Notes under the pieces: generated by a model
The model's database searches: none
What the model saw: only the letters and a program-made list of their open reading frames with translations
Told to the model about the DNA's origin: nothing
In this document: positions 36,206 through 45,700 of the stretch, in pieces
Numbering within the stretch: the first letter of the stretch is position 1
Layout: each line of letters begins with the position of its first letter
Origin: Acinetobacter silvestris
GTDB lineage: Bacteria > Pseudomonadota > Gammaproteobacteria > Pseudomonadales > Moraxellaceae
Reading direction: 5' to 3'
DNA length: 64,000 bases
Assembly: GCF_002135235.1 (NCBI RefSeq)
Contig: NZ_NEGB01000001.1
Location: 496,001-560,000 of the forward strand
Program-made: the position numbers and the translations under genes

Positions 36206-38299
36206 TTATACTTGTTCGATATCTTTCATGGTTAATTTAATACGGCCACGGTTATCAACATCGGCAACCTGTACTTTAATTTCCTGACCTTCTTTCAATA
36301 CGTCTGCAACATTGGCAATACGTTCGTTAGAAATTTGAGAAATATGAAGTAAACCATCTGTACCTGGCATGATGTTTACAAACGCACCGAATTCAACGAT
36401 ACGAATGACTTTACCTGTGTAAATCGTACCTGGTTCAATTTCGGCAGTCAGTGCTTGAATTTTGGCAACAGCAGCGGCAGCAGCAGCTTTCGTTTCACCA
36501 AATACACGCACTGTACCGTTATCTTCGATATCAATCGCTGCTTTAGTTTCTTCAGTAATAGCACGGATGGTCGCGCCACCTTTACCAATCACATCACGAA
36601 TCTTGTCAGGGTTGATGTTGATCACTTGGAACGTCGGTGCATGCATCGAAATTTCAGGGCGAGCACGTGAAATCACTTGATTCATTTCATTGAGGATGTG
36701 CATACGACCAGCATAAGCTTGGTTCAATGCAGCTTCCATGATTTCTTCAGTGATACCTTCAATCTTGATATCCATTTGAAGCGCAGTAATACCGTTTGCA
36801 GAACCCGCTACTTTAAAGTCCATGTCACCTAAGTGGTCTTCATCACCCAAGATGTCAGAAAGAACTGCGAAACGCTCGCCTTCTTTCACTAGACCCATTG
36901 CAATACCTGCAACTGGTGCTTTCAATGGAACACCTGCATCCATAAGTGATAATGAAGCACCACATACAGAAGCCATTGAAGATGAACCGTTAGATTCAGT
37001 AATATCAGATACGATACGAATCACGTATGGGAAGCGATCAGCCGGTGGAAGTACCGCTTGAACACCACGACGCGCTAAACGACCATGACCAATTTCACGA
37101 CGTTTAGGGCCAGATTCACGACCTGTTTCACCTACAGAGTATGCAGGGAAATTGTAATGCAACATGAAGTTATCAGTTTTAGTACCTGACAAAGTATCAA
37201 CCATCAATGCATCACGTGTATTACCCAAAGTCGTTGTAACCAACGCCTGAGTTTCACCACGTGTGAACAATGCTGAACCGTGTGCACGGCCTAATACACC
37301 AACTTGAACATCAATAGCGCGAACAGTTTTGGTGTCACGACCATCAATACGTGGTTTACCTGACAAAATGTTGTCACGAACTGTACGGTATTTTAAATCT
37401 TCGAATAATTCGTCAACTTCATTTGCAATACCCGTTTCATCATTTTCTGGAACGAACTGAGCAACGGCTTCAGCAGAAAGTGCATCAAGTGCCGCATAAC
37501 GGTCTTGTTTAACTGCAATCGTATATGCTTCAGAAATTTTCGCTTCGAATGCATCTTTTAATTGACCTAAAAGTGCTTCGTTTTTGCTTGGAGCAACCCA
37601 AGTCGATTCAACTGCACCAGCAGCTGCAGCAAATTCTTTAATTGCTTGAACAGCAATTTGCATTTCGTCATGACCGAACAATACAGCGCCTAACATTTGG
37701 TCTTCTGAAAGTTCTTTCGCTTCAGATTCAACCATAAGTACTGCAGATTCAGTACCCGCAACCACAAGATCAAGATCACTCTCTTTCAATTGTTCATAGT
37801 TCGGGTTAAGAATGTATTCGCCGTTGATTAAACCAACACGTGCACCTGCGATTGGACCACGGAATGGAACACCCGCAATTGACATTGCAGCTGAAGCACC
37901 CAACATTGCAGCAATGTCAGCATCCATAGTCTTGTCAGAAGAAATAACAGTCGCTGTGACTTGGATTTCGTTATAGAAACCTTCTGGGAACAACGGACGA
38001 ATTGGACGGTCAATCAGACGTGAAATTAAAGTTTCAGATTCAGTCTGACGGCCTTCACGTTTACCATAACCACCCGGAATACGACCCGCAGCATATTGTT
38101 TTTCTTGGTAGTTAACCGTTAAAGGGAAAAAGTCTTGACCTGCTTTTGCTTTCGGTTGAGCAACGATAGCAACAAGTACGGTTACACCGCCCATTGTAAT
38201 GACTACAGTGTTTGCTTGACGCGCAACACGACCTGTTTCTAAAACAACTTGGTGTTGACCAAATTGGAATTCTTTACGAACGATATTAAACATCGACAT
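36206..38299 (-). CDS. pnp: Polynucleotide phosphorylase
   Basis: 697 residues. It degrades RNA phosphorolytically from the 3' end and is part of the degradosome. Two RNase PH domains ([45 protein letters not shown]) are followed by a KH domain ([36 protein letters not shown]) and an S1 domain ([31 protein letters not shown]). All are intact. It lies downstream of rpsO, the usual rpsO-pnp order, with a long hairpin in its leader. Confidence 0.98.
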   Translation of the reverse strand: MSMFNIVRKEFQFGQHQVVLETGRVARQANTVVITMGGVTVLVAIVAQPKAKAGQDFFPLTVNYQEKQYAAGRIPGGYGKREGRQTESETLISRLIDRPIRPLFPEGFYNEIQVTATVISSDKTMDADIAAMLGASAAMSIAGVPFRGPIAGARVGLINGEYILNPNYEQLKESDLDLVVAGTESAVLMVESEAKELSEDQMLGAVLFGHDEMQIAVQAIKEFAAAAGAVESTWVAPSKNEALLGQLKDAFEAKISEAYTIAVKQDRYAALDALSAEAVAQFVPENDETGIANEVDELFEDLKYRTVRDNILSGKPRIDGRDTKTVRAIDVQVGVLGRAHGSALFTRGETQALVTTTLGNTRDALMVDTLSGTKTDNFMLHYNFPAYSVGETGRESGPKRREIGHGRLARRGVQAVLPPADRFPYVIRIVSDITESNGSSSMASVCGASLSLMDAGVPLKAPVAGIAMGLVKEGERFAVLSDILGDEDHLGDMDFKVAGSANGITALQMDIKIEGITEEIMEAALNQAYAGRMHILNEMNQVISRARPEISMHAPTFQVININPDKIRDVIGKGGATIRAITEETKAAIDIEDNGTVRVFGETKAAAAAAVAKIQALTAEIEPGTIYTGKVIRIVEFGAFVNIMPGTDGLLHISQISNERIANVADVLKEGQEIKVQVADVDNRGRIKLTMKDIEQV

Positions 38300-38322
38300 A
38301 TATTTTTCTTTCCTGATTTTAT

Positions 38323-38400
38323 TCTAGTGGAGACCCCTAAGCTTTGGCATTTTAAAGGTTTATGAATAAATGGCAAAGCTTAGAAGCCGACCTCACTAGA
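38323..38400 (-). promoter_or_regulatory. Long pnp leader hairpin (RNase III-type processing site)
   Basis: The arms 38323-38349 and 38371-38400 are largely complementary: TCTAGTG pairs with CACTAGA, and CTAAGCTTTG with CAAAGCTTAG, with small internal mismatches. The stem ends about 24 bases before pnp. In E. coli a comparable leader stem is cut by RNase III and then used by PNPase for autoregulation. Position and shape support the same role here; the enzymatic part is inferred from the family. Confidence 0.75.
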
Positions 38401-38439
38401 GAATAAACATCTATGAATACACTATTTTTAAACACAAAG

Positions 38440-38463
38440 AAGGAGCGAAACATTCGCCCCTTC
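38440..38463 (-). terminator. Probable partial terminator after rpsO
   Basis: Minus strand GGGGCGA ATGTT TCGCTCC (with a G-U pair) followed by TTCTTTG. The tail is weak, consistent with read-through into pnp. Confidence 0.55.
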
Positions 38464-38552
38464 CAGTTATCTAGTCAAAGCTAGATAGACTTTAGTTTTC
38501 ATCAGTACAGCATTGAACATGCAATCATCCGAAAATAAAAGTTTAAATCGAA

Positions 38553-38822
38553 TTAACGACGTAAACCTAAAGCAGCAATCACGTCAGTATAACGAGTCGT
38601 GTCTTTACCTTTAAGGTAATCAAGAAGCTTACGACGTTGGTTAACCATACGAATCAAACCACGACGGCTATGATGATCGTGTTTGTGTGCTTTAAAGTGA
38701 CTTTGTAAATCATTGATTTGTGCAGTCAATAAAGCAACTTGAACTTCTGGTGAACCCGTGTCGTTTTCTACACGAGCAAATTTAGCCATGATCTCTGCGC
38801 GATCTGCGTTTGTTAAAGCCAT
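38553..38822 (-). CDS. rpsO: Ribosomal protein S15
   Basis: 89 residues, the standard S15 length: [72 protein letters not shown] is unmistakable. It binds 16S rRNA in the central domain. CGGAG precedes the ATG. It is followed by pnp. Confidence 0.99.
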   Translation of the reverse strand: MALTNADRAEIMAKFARVENDTGSPEVQVALLTAQINDLQSHFKAHKHDHHSRRGLIRMVNQRRKLLDYLKGKDTTRYTDVIAALGLRR

Positions 38823-38884
38823 TCGATTTCTCCGAGATGCTTATATAAGTATTTGATACAAATCATATTAATTCTTCAAAACTA

Positions 38885-38918
38885 AGATGACTGCCGTGCA
38901 TCACTACAGCAGCCATCT
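38885..38918 (-). promoter_or_regulatory. Hairpin in the rpsO upstream region
   Basis: On the minus strand AGATGGCTGC pairs with GCAGTCATCT (one G-U pair) about 65-95 bases before the rpsO start. It is placed where an S15 autoregulatory leader structure could sit. No fold was computed. Confidence 0.4.
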
Positions 38919-38973
38919 ATTTTAAAGGAACTACCCGTAGATTGCAAAGTTATCCGCTTTAAATCATTTGTAA

Positions 38974-38991
38974 GTCAGTTGGGACACTGAC
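38974..38991. repeat. Short inverted repeat between rpsO and serine hydrolase gene
   Basis: GTCAGT (38974-38979) and ACTGAC (38986-38991) with a 6-base spacer. Possible operator in a divergent promoter region. Confidence 0.25.
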
Positions 38992-39051
38992 AAGTATCTT
39001 GAGTAAAGGCACACTACGGTTTATAAAAACAAAGGATATAAAGAGAACACC

Positions 39052-40350
39052 GTGAAAATATTTTCAACCAATACCTGTTATGTGCCTCATGATTTAAGTT
39101 CTGTTATGCATCAGCAACATGAAGTTGCAGCTGAACTCGGGGGGATGACCGAACAACAACTACAAAAAATTTGGGCGAGCATCGAAAGCCTTTATAAAAC
39201 TGGAAATTATCCACTCATTAATTTTTGTTTAAGACGTAAGGGACATATTTTACTGAATCGCAGTCTTGGTTATGCACAGGGAAACTCTACGCAAGGACTT
39301 GCTAAAGATGCGCTAATTGGCAATACAGATACACCCGTATGTCTATTTTCAGCATCCAAAATGATTACCGCTATACTGGTGCATATATTGAATGAAATGG
39401 GGGAAATAAATTTACTTGATCCCATTAGTTATTATTTACCTGAATATGCTCAAAATGGTAAACAAGATGCCACGATTTTCCACTTACTCTCGCATCGTGG
39501 TGGTATCCCTCGAGTTGAAATGGAAGTTACACCTGAACTTTTATTTGATAAAGATCAAATTTTAAAACATCTCTATGCAGCAAAACCCATTTCAGCAGCT
39601 GGATCGCATCTTGCCTATCATGCAGTCACAGCAGGTTATATTCTCGGTGAGCTTATTGAGCGTGTAACAGGACAGGATATTCGCCAGTTCTTACATGAAC
39701 AGATTGAAAAGCCCATGGATCTGCCTTATTTCAATTATGGTTTAAAGCCAGAACTCCGTGATCAAGTCGCTTTAAACTACCCAACTGGCATCCATCCGAA
39801 ACTAGGTACAGATCATTATTTAAATCGTGTACTCGGTGGTGGTTTAAAATTGGCTGTTGATGTGACCAATGATCATCGTTTTATGGATACCGTTTGCCCA
39901 GCAGGAAATATCTATACCAGTGCTGAGCAAGCCAATCGTTTCTTAGAAATGTTGCTCAATGGCGGTGAGTACAATGGCAAACGAATTATGAGTGCACAAA
40001 CTATTTTCCGTGCAACTTTACCCACCTCAAATGTCTCCATTGACCGTACGCTACTCGCCCCAATGCGTTATGCACTTGGCCCAATGCTGGGGAGCAATCC
40101 TGTGGGGATTTTTGGCCCAATGTCAGGACAGGCTTTTGGTCATTTAGGTTTTTCCAATATTCTATGTTGGGCTGATCCTGAACGCGATATCAGTGTTTCC
40201 TTGTTAAATACTGGAAAATCAGTGGTAGGGACTCACCTTCCAGCTTTAGCCAATGTTTTATATCAAATTTCCAATCACTGTCCTAAAATTCCCAAAGCAC
40301 AACGCCGCTCAGTCTTTGGAACACATCCAACTGAAACACATTTGGTCTAG
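39052..40350 (+). CDS. Beta-lactamase-like serine hydrolase (EstB type)
   Basis: 432 residues with a class C beta-lactamase / DD-peptidase fold. VCLFSASKMITAILVHIL supplies the S-x-x-K nucleophile motif, and the Y-x-N position appears as LAYHAVTAGYILGELIERVTG. HLLSHRGGIP is also typical. Such proteins are often esterases; a resistance role is not indicated. There is no signal peptide, so it is probably cytoplasmic. It starts with GTG preceded by AAGAGA. A terminator follows. Confidence 0.87.
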   Translation: MKIFSTNTCYVPHDLSSVMHQQHEVAAELGGMTEQQLQKIWASIESLYKTGNYPLINFCLRRKGHILLNRSLGYAQGNSTQGLAKDALIGNTDTPVCLFSASKMITAILVHILNEMGEINLLDPISYYLPEYAQNGKQDATIFHLLSHRGGIPRVEMEVTPELLFDKDQILKHLYAAKPISAAGSHLAYHAVTAGYILGELIERVTGQDIRQFLHEQIEKPMDLPYFNYGLKPELRDQVALNYPTGIHPKLGTDHYLNRVLGGGLKLAVDVTNDHRFMDTVCPAGNIYTSAEQANRFLEMLLNGGEYNGKRIMSAQTIFRATLPTSNVSIDRTLLAPMRYALGPMLGSNPVGIFGPMSGQAFGHLGFSNILCWADPERDISVSLLNTGKSVVGTHLPALANVLYQISNHCPKIPKAQRRSVFGTHPTETHLV

Positions 40351-40369
40351 ATGCCAAAGCAACTCAAAT

Positions 40370-40403
40370 AAAAAGCCCAAGAATTTCTCCTTGGGCTTTT
40401 TAT
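40370..40403 (+). terminator. Terminator after serine hydrolase gene
   Basis: AAAAGCCCAAG and CTTGGGCTTTT form a stem with a T-rich tail, about 25 bases after the stop. Confidence 0.88.
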
Positions 40404-40635
40404 TGCGCTGTAGTTTCTTATCTTTTAATTATGATTATTTTATTTATTGTCTGCTTTTATAAGTGAATCGTTCACTTTTTATTATGTAGACATTCCTTGT
40501 ACTTACTTCAACATATCCTTATAAGTGGATTATGTCATGTTCAAAAAAAGGCAAAAGTCGTATTTCACGTATCTTTATGTAAGTCATTTCTCACAAAATG
40601 TAACTGATGTAAATTCAACCGAATCCTAAGGACAT

Positions 40636-40790
40636 AAAAAAGCCCTGTAGTCTCTCCCAAAACTACAAGGCTTAGCGGCTGTAAGTTTCCTCTTTTATGT
40701 CTTACATTCCTGTAAGTTCGCAGTCTCTCGACTTTAAGTCATTATTATTGTGCGATTTTACTCGGCAATCCTTGCTGAGTTCTTTATGGG
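40636..40790 (-). ncRNA. Predicted CsrA/RsmA-binding small RNA (RsmX/Y/Z-like)
   Basis: The minus strand of the gap between the serine hydrolase gene and recD holds a compact set of hairpins. ACUCAGCAA-GGA-UUGCCGAGU (40760-40780) has GGA as its loop. CUUACA-GGAA-UGUAAG (40701-40716) has GGAA as its loop. AGAGGAAAC lies at about 40686-40693. The last hairpin is an intrinsic terminator (arms 40662-40672 and 40641-40651) whose loop contains GGGAGAG, followed by six U. All four GGA triplets on this strand of the span are therefore in or beside loops, the hallmark of CsrA-sequestering RNAs, and the surrounding bases fit the CsrA site pattern CARGGAUGU. The 5' end is not fixed (about 40780-40815); length is near 145-180. 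Family assignment is inferred, not proven. Confidence 0.6.
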
Positions 40791-40844
40791 ATTCATCTTC
40801 TCAAAAATGACTCAGTTGCACTATGCGCAAATTTCTCGAATTCA

Positions 40845-40862
40845 TGTAAGCATTTTCGTACA
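40845..40862 (-). promoter_or_regulatory. GacA-type upstream activating sequence
   Basis: Minus strand TGTACG AAAATG CTTACA. The Pseudomonas GacA box upstream of rsmX/Y/Z is TGTAAG-N6-CTTACA; 11 of 12 fixed positions agree, with the spacer of six. It lies about 65 bases before the first GGA hairpin of the predicted small RNA, correctly placed and oriented. It is palindromic, so strand is nominal. Confidence 0.6.
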
Positions 40863-40886
40863 CCGTTAACATTGTTAATTTTTACT

Positions 40887-42728
40887 TCACCGCACTTGAT
40901 ATTTGTTAATTTTTTTAATCAATCCGCTTTGTCGAGTCGTTGCAATACTCAGTGACTGCGCAAAAGCATCAGGGTGAACCAAAAGACTCACCACCGACTT
41001 CGCTCGGGTAATTGCAGTATAAATGAGCTCCTGACTGAGTAACTTGGTCGCCGCAGCATCTAGAACGACTGCTGTATGGGTAAACTCAGAACCTTGAGAT
41101 TTGTGAATGGTTAATACAAATGCCGTTTGAATCGATTTAGGTAACCGTGTTGCAGGAATCCATTGATCTAAACTTGGGAAATACACTTCAAATTGATTCG
41201 GTTGTTGACGGTGTTTAAAACAAATTCCAATATCACCATTTGAAACACCCAATTGATAGTCGTTATAACTCATCATCACTGGGCGACCCACATACCAATC
41301 TCCCTGTTTAGTTAATGCAGGTAAATATTCAAACAATGCTTGTTCCATCGCTCTATTTAAGGCTTCTAATCCAAAAGAGCTATGATGAATAGCGGTTAAA
41401 ATTCGATAATGATCAAAAGCTCGAATAACCAGTGCAATGTTACTTTGTGCTTCAGCATGACTTAAATATTGTTGAATACTGGCAAAGTAGTCCTGATAAC
41501 CGCAACTTAATTTTTGGTAATAATGGCTGAGATCATTCTGCGCAATCACTTCAGGTAAATATTCCAGTTGAATCACATCAGCCATGTCTGGATGTAACGG
41601 GATCGATTTCAATTCATTGGCAGGAACAATGTTTTGTTCAAAATTGTTCAATAGCTGTATTGAATTAGATACTTCATTTTTTTGAATTGAACTATTTTTC
41701 TGCGCCTGAATAAATGCAGCCATCTTCCCAATGAGCGCTCCTTCTTTAAAGCGGCGACTGGTTACTAAATTAACGCGATTTTCTTTCAGTAATTCGGCTT
41801 GCTGTAAATCCGCCAATACCGAACCAACATCAACAGAAGCCAATTGATTGGCATCACCTAATAAAATCAAACGACAATGATCTGGTACAGCCTCTAAAAG
41901 TAAAGTTGCCAAATTGAGATCCAACATCGATGCTTCATCAATGACGATAACATCGTAAGGCAAAGGTTGTTTTTGATTAAAACGTACCTTGTATTGTGTA
42001 CCCAACCCCAAAAGTCGGTGAATCGTTAAAGTATCTTGCTGTTTTAAAGTATCTGAAATTAAGCCTAATGCATTTAATTTTTCATCGCTTAATGAGTTCT
42101 GTAAAGCTTCTTTCATCCGTTGTGCGGCTTTACCTGTTGGTGCCGCCATCGCAATACGAATATCAGGAATGGCCTGACTCAACACTGCAATAATCCGTGC
42201 CAAAGTGTAGGTTTTACCTGTACCTGGACCACCGGTAATCATATTAAAGGCATTTTCAGCCACCATATTTAAAGCATTTTTTTGATGTTGATCTGGCAAT
42301 AAATGCTCAAATGGCTGTACATCAATTGCCTGTATCTGTTGTTGTTTTAAACGCATGATTTGCGTTGCTAAGCGTTGCTCTAAACTCCAATAGCGATACA
42401 AATATAGGTATTGATCATCTACAACAAAAGGTGCGACTTGCGTTTTTGCAACCTGCTCATCAATCACAAGCTGATGTAAGGGTTGAATATTCCGACCCTC
42501 TCGGTGGATACAACTATCTCCACGCGTTATCGCAAACAATATATCTTGAACCAACTCAAGTGAGCTCTGATTTAACTTTCCATTTAAATCTAAGCCTGTG
42601 GATGACTGCTGTAAAATGTATTTACTCCAAGTCGCTATCCATTGTGGGATCTGATCTTCTAAATACTGTTTATTTTCCACACAGTTATCCTCAGAGTTAT
42701 ATACAGGGTTTTCAACATAGTTATCCAC
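40887..42728 (-). CDS. recD: Exodeoxyribonuclease V subunit RecD
   Basis: 613 residues. It is the 5'-3' helicase subunit of RecBCD. ITGGPGTGKTYTLARIIAVL (Walker A at about 166-173) is followed by AAPTGKAAQRMKEAL, VIDEASMLDLNLATLLL, LGDANQLASVDVGSVLADL and near the end FVLTIHKSQGSEFTHTAVVLD and YTAITRAKSVVSLL, all family motifs. The start is a GTG at 42728 with poor SD; its first 20 residues come from a 12-bp tandem DNA repeat, so the true start could be the GTG at 42680. It follows recB by 39 bases. Confidence 0.95.
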   Translation of the reverse strand: MDNYVENPVYNSEDNCVENKQYLEDQIPQWIATWSKYILQQSSTGLDLNGKLNQSSLELVQDILFAITRGDSCIHREGRNIQPLHQLVIDEQVAKTQVAPFVVDDQYLYLYRYWSLEQRLATQIMRLKQQQIQAIDVQPFEHLLPDQHQKNALNMVAENAFNMITGGPGTGKTYTLARIIAVLSQAIPDIRIAMAAPTGKAAQRMKEALQNSLSDEKLNALGLISDTLKQQDTLTIHRLLGLGTQYKVRFNQKQPLPYDVIVIDEASMLDLNLATLLLEAVPDHCRLILLGDANQLASVDVGSVLADLQQAELLKENRVNLVTSRRFKEGALIGKMAAFIQAQKNSSIQKNEVSNSIQLLNNFEQNIVPANELKSIPLHPDMADVIQLEYLPEVIAQNDLSHYYQKLSCGYQDYFASIQQYLSHAEAQSNIALVIRAFDHYRILTAIHHSSFGLEALNRAMEQALFEYLPALTKQGDWYVGRPVMMSYNDYQLGVSNGDIGICFKHRQQPNQFEVYFPSLDQWIPATRLPKSIQTAFVLTIHKSQGSEFTHTAVVLDAAATKLLSQELIYTAITRAKSVVSLLVHPDAFAQSLSIATTRQSGLIKKINKYQVR

Positions 42729-42732
42729 ATGG
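42673..42732. repeat. Five 12-bp tandem repeats of DnaA-box-like 9-mers
   Basis: Plus-strand units at 42673, 42685, 42697, 42709 and 42721: TTTTCCACA, TTATCCTCA, TTATATACA, TTTTCAACA and TTATCCACA, each followed by a 3-base spacer (CAG, GAG, GGG, TAG, TGG). The last is the exact DnaA consensus, two others differ by one base. They encode four-residue repeats (VDNY, VENP, VYNS, EDNC, VENK) at the recD start. Confidence 0.8.
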
Positions 42733-42767
42733 TAACTTTTTGTTTATACAGTCATTAAAATCATTCA

Positions 42768-45700
42768 TCAGGCAATATCGCTGAGTTTATCCTCAGTAAA
42801 ATAGCCCAATATTGCGTCAAGTCTCAGTATAAATTCTGCGCTTGGTTTCCAGTGATAATAGCCTTGCTCCACCTGTCCATTCATACCGCGCAAATACAGA
42901 TAAGTTGCACCACCTAAGTCTCGCTCCATTCGATAATCCAGCAATTGCACCTTTAAATAACGATGCAAAGCGACCAAATAGAGTGCAGCCTGCAACCAAT
43001 AACTGGCATGTGACATGCTTTCTTGAATAGCGGCAGCACTATAATGTTGCTGATCATTGCCTAAAAAATTACTTTTATAATCGGCAATGTGATACTGCTG
43101 ACCATCAAAAAACACTAAATCGATTGAACCATTCAAATAACGAGCCGAATTGGCTTCCTTAAAATCAGGCATAGCAATTCCGTATTCATTAAATAGTTGA
43201 TGAATGCGTTGCATTGCTAATATGTGATCAGATAAAGCCAAATAGAATGGAAATTCTGCAAGATGTTGATCTAATGTCAAATGCTTAAGTTTAAAATTTT
43301 CTTGAACGGGTGTATCCAAAACCTGCTGTAACCATTCTGATACCCACGCAAGTAAAGTGTCTTCTATCTGTTCTTCACTTGGAAATGCTTTTCGGAACTT
43401 TTCAATCAATTCATTCCATAGTGTTGCATAATCATTTTTAAAACGACGACGAATTTCTAAATGCCAATATTGCGAATTTTGGAAATCAATATGTTCAAAA
43501 ATTTCATGTAAGAAATTTCCCGCAACGGTTCCCATCGGAAAATTGGCTTTGATCCATGCAATCGGTTGGCTCACCTGATCAAAAAAAGCTGGAGTGATCG
43601 GTTGATTCACCTCATCTTCTGCACTTTCTATCTCGGCATTGGCAACCGCTAAAGCATCTTGAATTTGCCGACGCGTTAAATGTTGTGCCAAATAACTAAA
43701 ACTGGTTTTCCCTCGAGGATAAAAACGTTGTTGCGGAAATTGATGGGCTTGAATCGGTACCATCTCATCTGAAGTTTTAGCTTCGAGTTTAATCGGTCTT
43801 TCTGTAAGTAAAGGCTCAACCGCACTATTGGCATGTTGGAATATATTGACACCATGACCACGCCAAAACGCTAAGCCCGTGGTCGATTTACCTTCATTGT
43901 CCTGCATCATGGCATACACACGATAACTGGCACGGGTCAATGCCACGTACCATAAACGATGATGTTCTGCCAAAGCGCGTTCATCATGCTGATCGATATC
44001 GGCTTGTGCTAAAATATTTTTAGCATTGACGGCAACAATACGTTGCTTTTCCATCAGCCCAGTTTGCGCATTTATTTTCTCAGATGTCGAAAAATTTAAG
44101 GTCTTATTCATTTCCTTAATGCCTTTATCGGCACCTAACAAAAAAACAAATTTAAACTCTAAACCCTTAGATTGATGAATAGTCATCAACTGTACGCCGG
44201 CTTGATTCGATAGTTTACGCTCTAACTCCCATTCTCGTTGCATAGGTGAGGTTAGCTGTTTTAAATACCAATACAGTAAATTCTGCGCACCTTGATAATC
44301 TTCACTATATTGACTCAATACTTCAGTGACATGGCGTAAATTCACCACCACACGTTCATTGTCACGACTTTGCTTGGCAACCAGTGTTTTCCATACACCA
44401 AACTGATTTAAGCAAAATTGCCAAGCCGTTAAAAAGCCTTGATTCAGCCACATTTCACGAATCTGGTCGAACTGCTCAATATAAGTACTTAAACCATCAG
44501 CTTGTTGTTCCAATTGCATCAACTTTTGTAGATTAAATCCGAGCAAGCGACTGAGTAAAGCACGTTTGATTTTACCTTCATCATAAGGATGCATAATTGC
44601 ATTCAGTACAGCACCAACATCCTTCGCAACATTACTTTCAAAGACACTTTTTTTCGATGGACGACTGACTCGAATACCTAAATATTCCAACATAGATTGT
44701 GCTTTATCCAAACCATCATGATTCTTGGATAAAATCGCAATATCATTTTCATCAACGGCTCGATTTCCTGATTTTTCAGCAAAATATAATGAACCTTGAA
44801 TCCCTTGATTGAGTAAGTCTCTAATTTTCCATGCCACTTGTTCAGCTTCTGTCGCTTTATCTTCAAGTTGCAACCAACGCAGTGGCACAGGATTCATGTG
44901 TTGTTGATCTATTAAATCTGGATGTGGCCGACTCCCCGCCTGTACGGGCGTATAAACAACCTGTTCACCAAAATCAATTTGTCGCTGAAATAAGGCATCT
45001 ACAGCTTCCACCAAAGCTTGAACTGAACGATGATTTTGCACCAAATTATAAGCATGTCCTTCTTTACCAAACACATCCTGATGTGCTTTTAAAAAGGTCA
45101 GCATATCTCCACCACGGAAACCGTAAATCGCCTGTTTACGGTCACCCACCATAATCATACAACCATTTTTCACGCGTTTGGGATGACGCCAAATTTGCGC
45201 CAACATATCGTCCTGATCTTGGTTGGTGTCTTGGAATTCATCGACCAAAATTAGTGGATAACGTGCATGTACAAAACTGGCAAAGCGCTGTCCCTGCTCA
45301 CCTTGCAAAGCTTCAGCCAAAGTTCTAATTTGCTGTGCAAACGTTGTTTCACCTTTTTGCTGTAAGACTTGCGGTAAACGTTTCTTCACTTCACTGGCAA
45401 GATGAAACTGTAAATAGCTGTCTAAGACATCCAAATCCACAGTGAGTTTTTGTAGCCCCTCAACAAACTGCTTGAGAGAATTAATGATGGAATGATTTTC
45501 AAAATTCTGTAAAACATCGTCAGGACATTTATTTAATGGTTTTTTCGTGGTTAATTCTGTGAGTTGTTTGATGGTATTTGCGTACTGTGGTGCAAATAAC
45601 GCATAGACACCTTGTTGTTGCAAAGCCAATAAGAAAGCAGGCAAAACGTCAGTGAAAAGTGTCTGCATCTTGGCATGATCACGCCATTTTTTAGCCAGGA

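Noticed and set aside
39052..40350. Antibiotic-resistance beta-lactamase
   Set aside because: The S-x-x-K motif is present but the Y-x-N motif is altered and there is no signal peptide. EstB-type esterases fit better.
40537..40629. 30-codon plus-strand ORF starting MFKKRQKSYF
   Set aside because: Basic and polar with no family or helix pattern. GTGGA precedes it, but the frame ends just before the terminator of the predicted minus-strand RNA. Not convincing.
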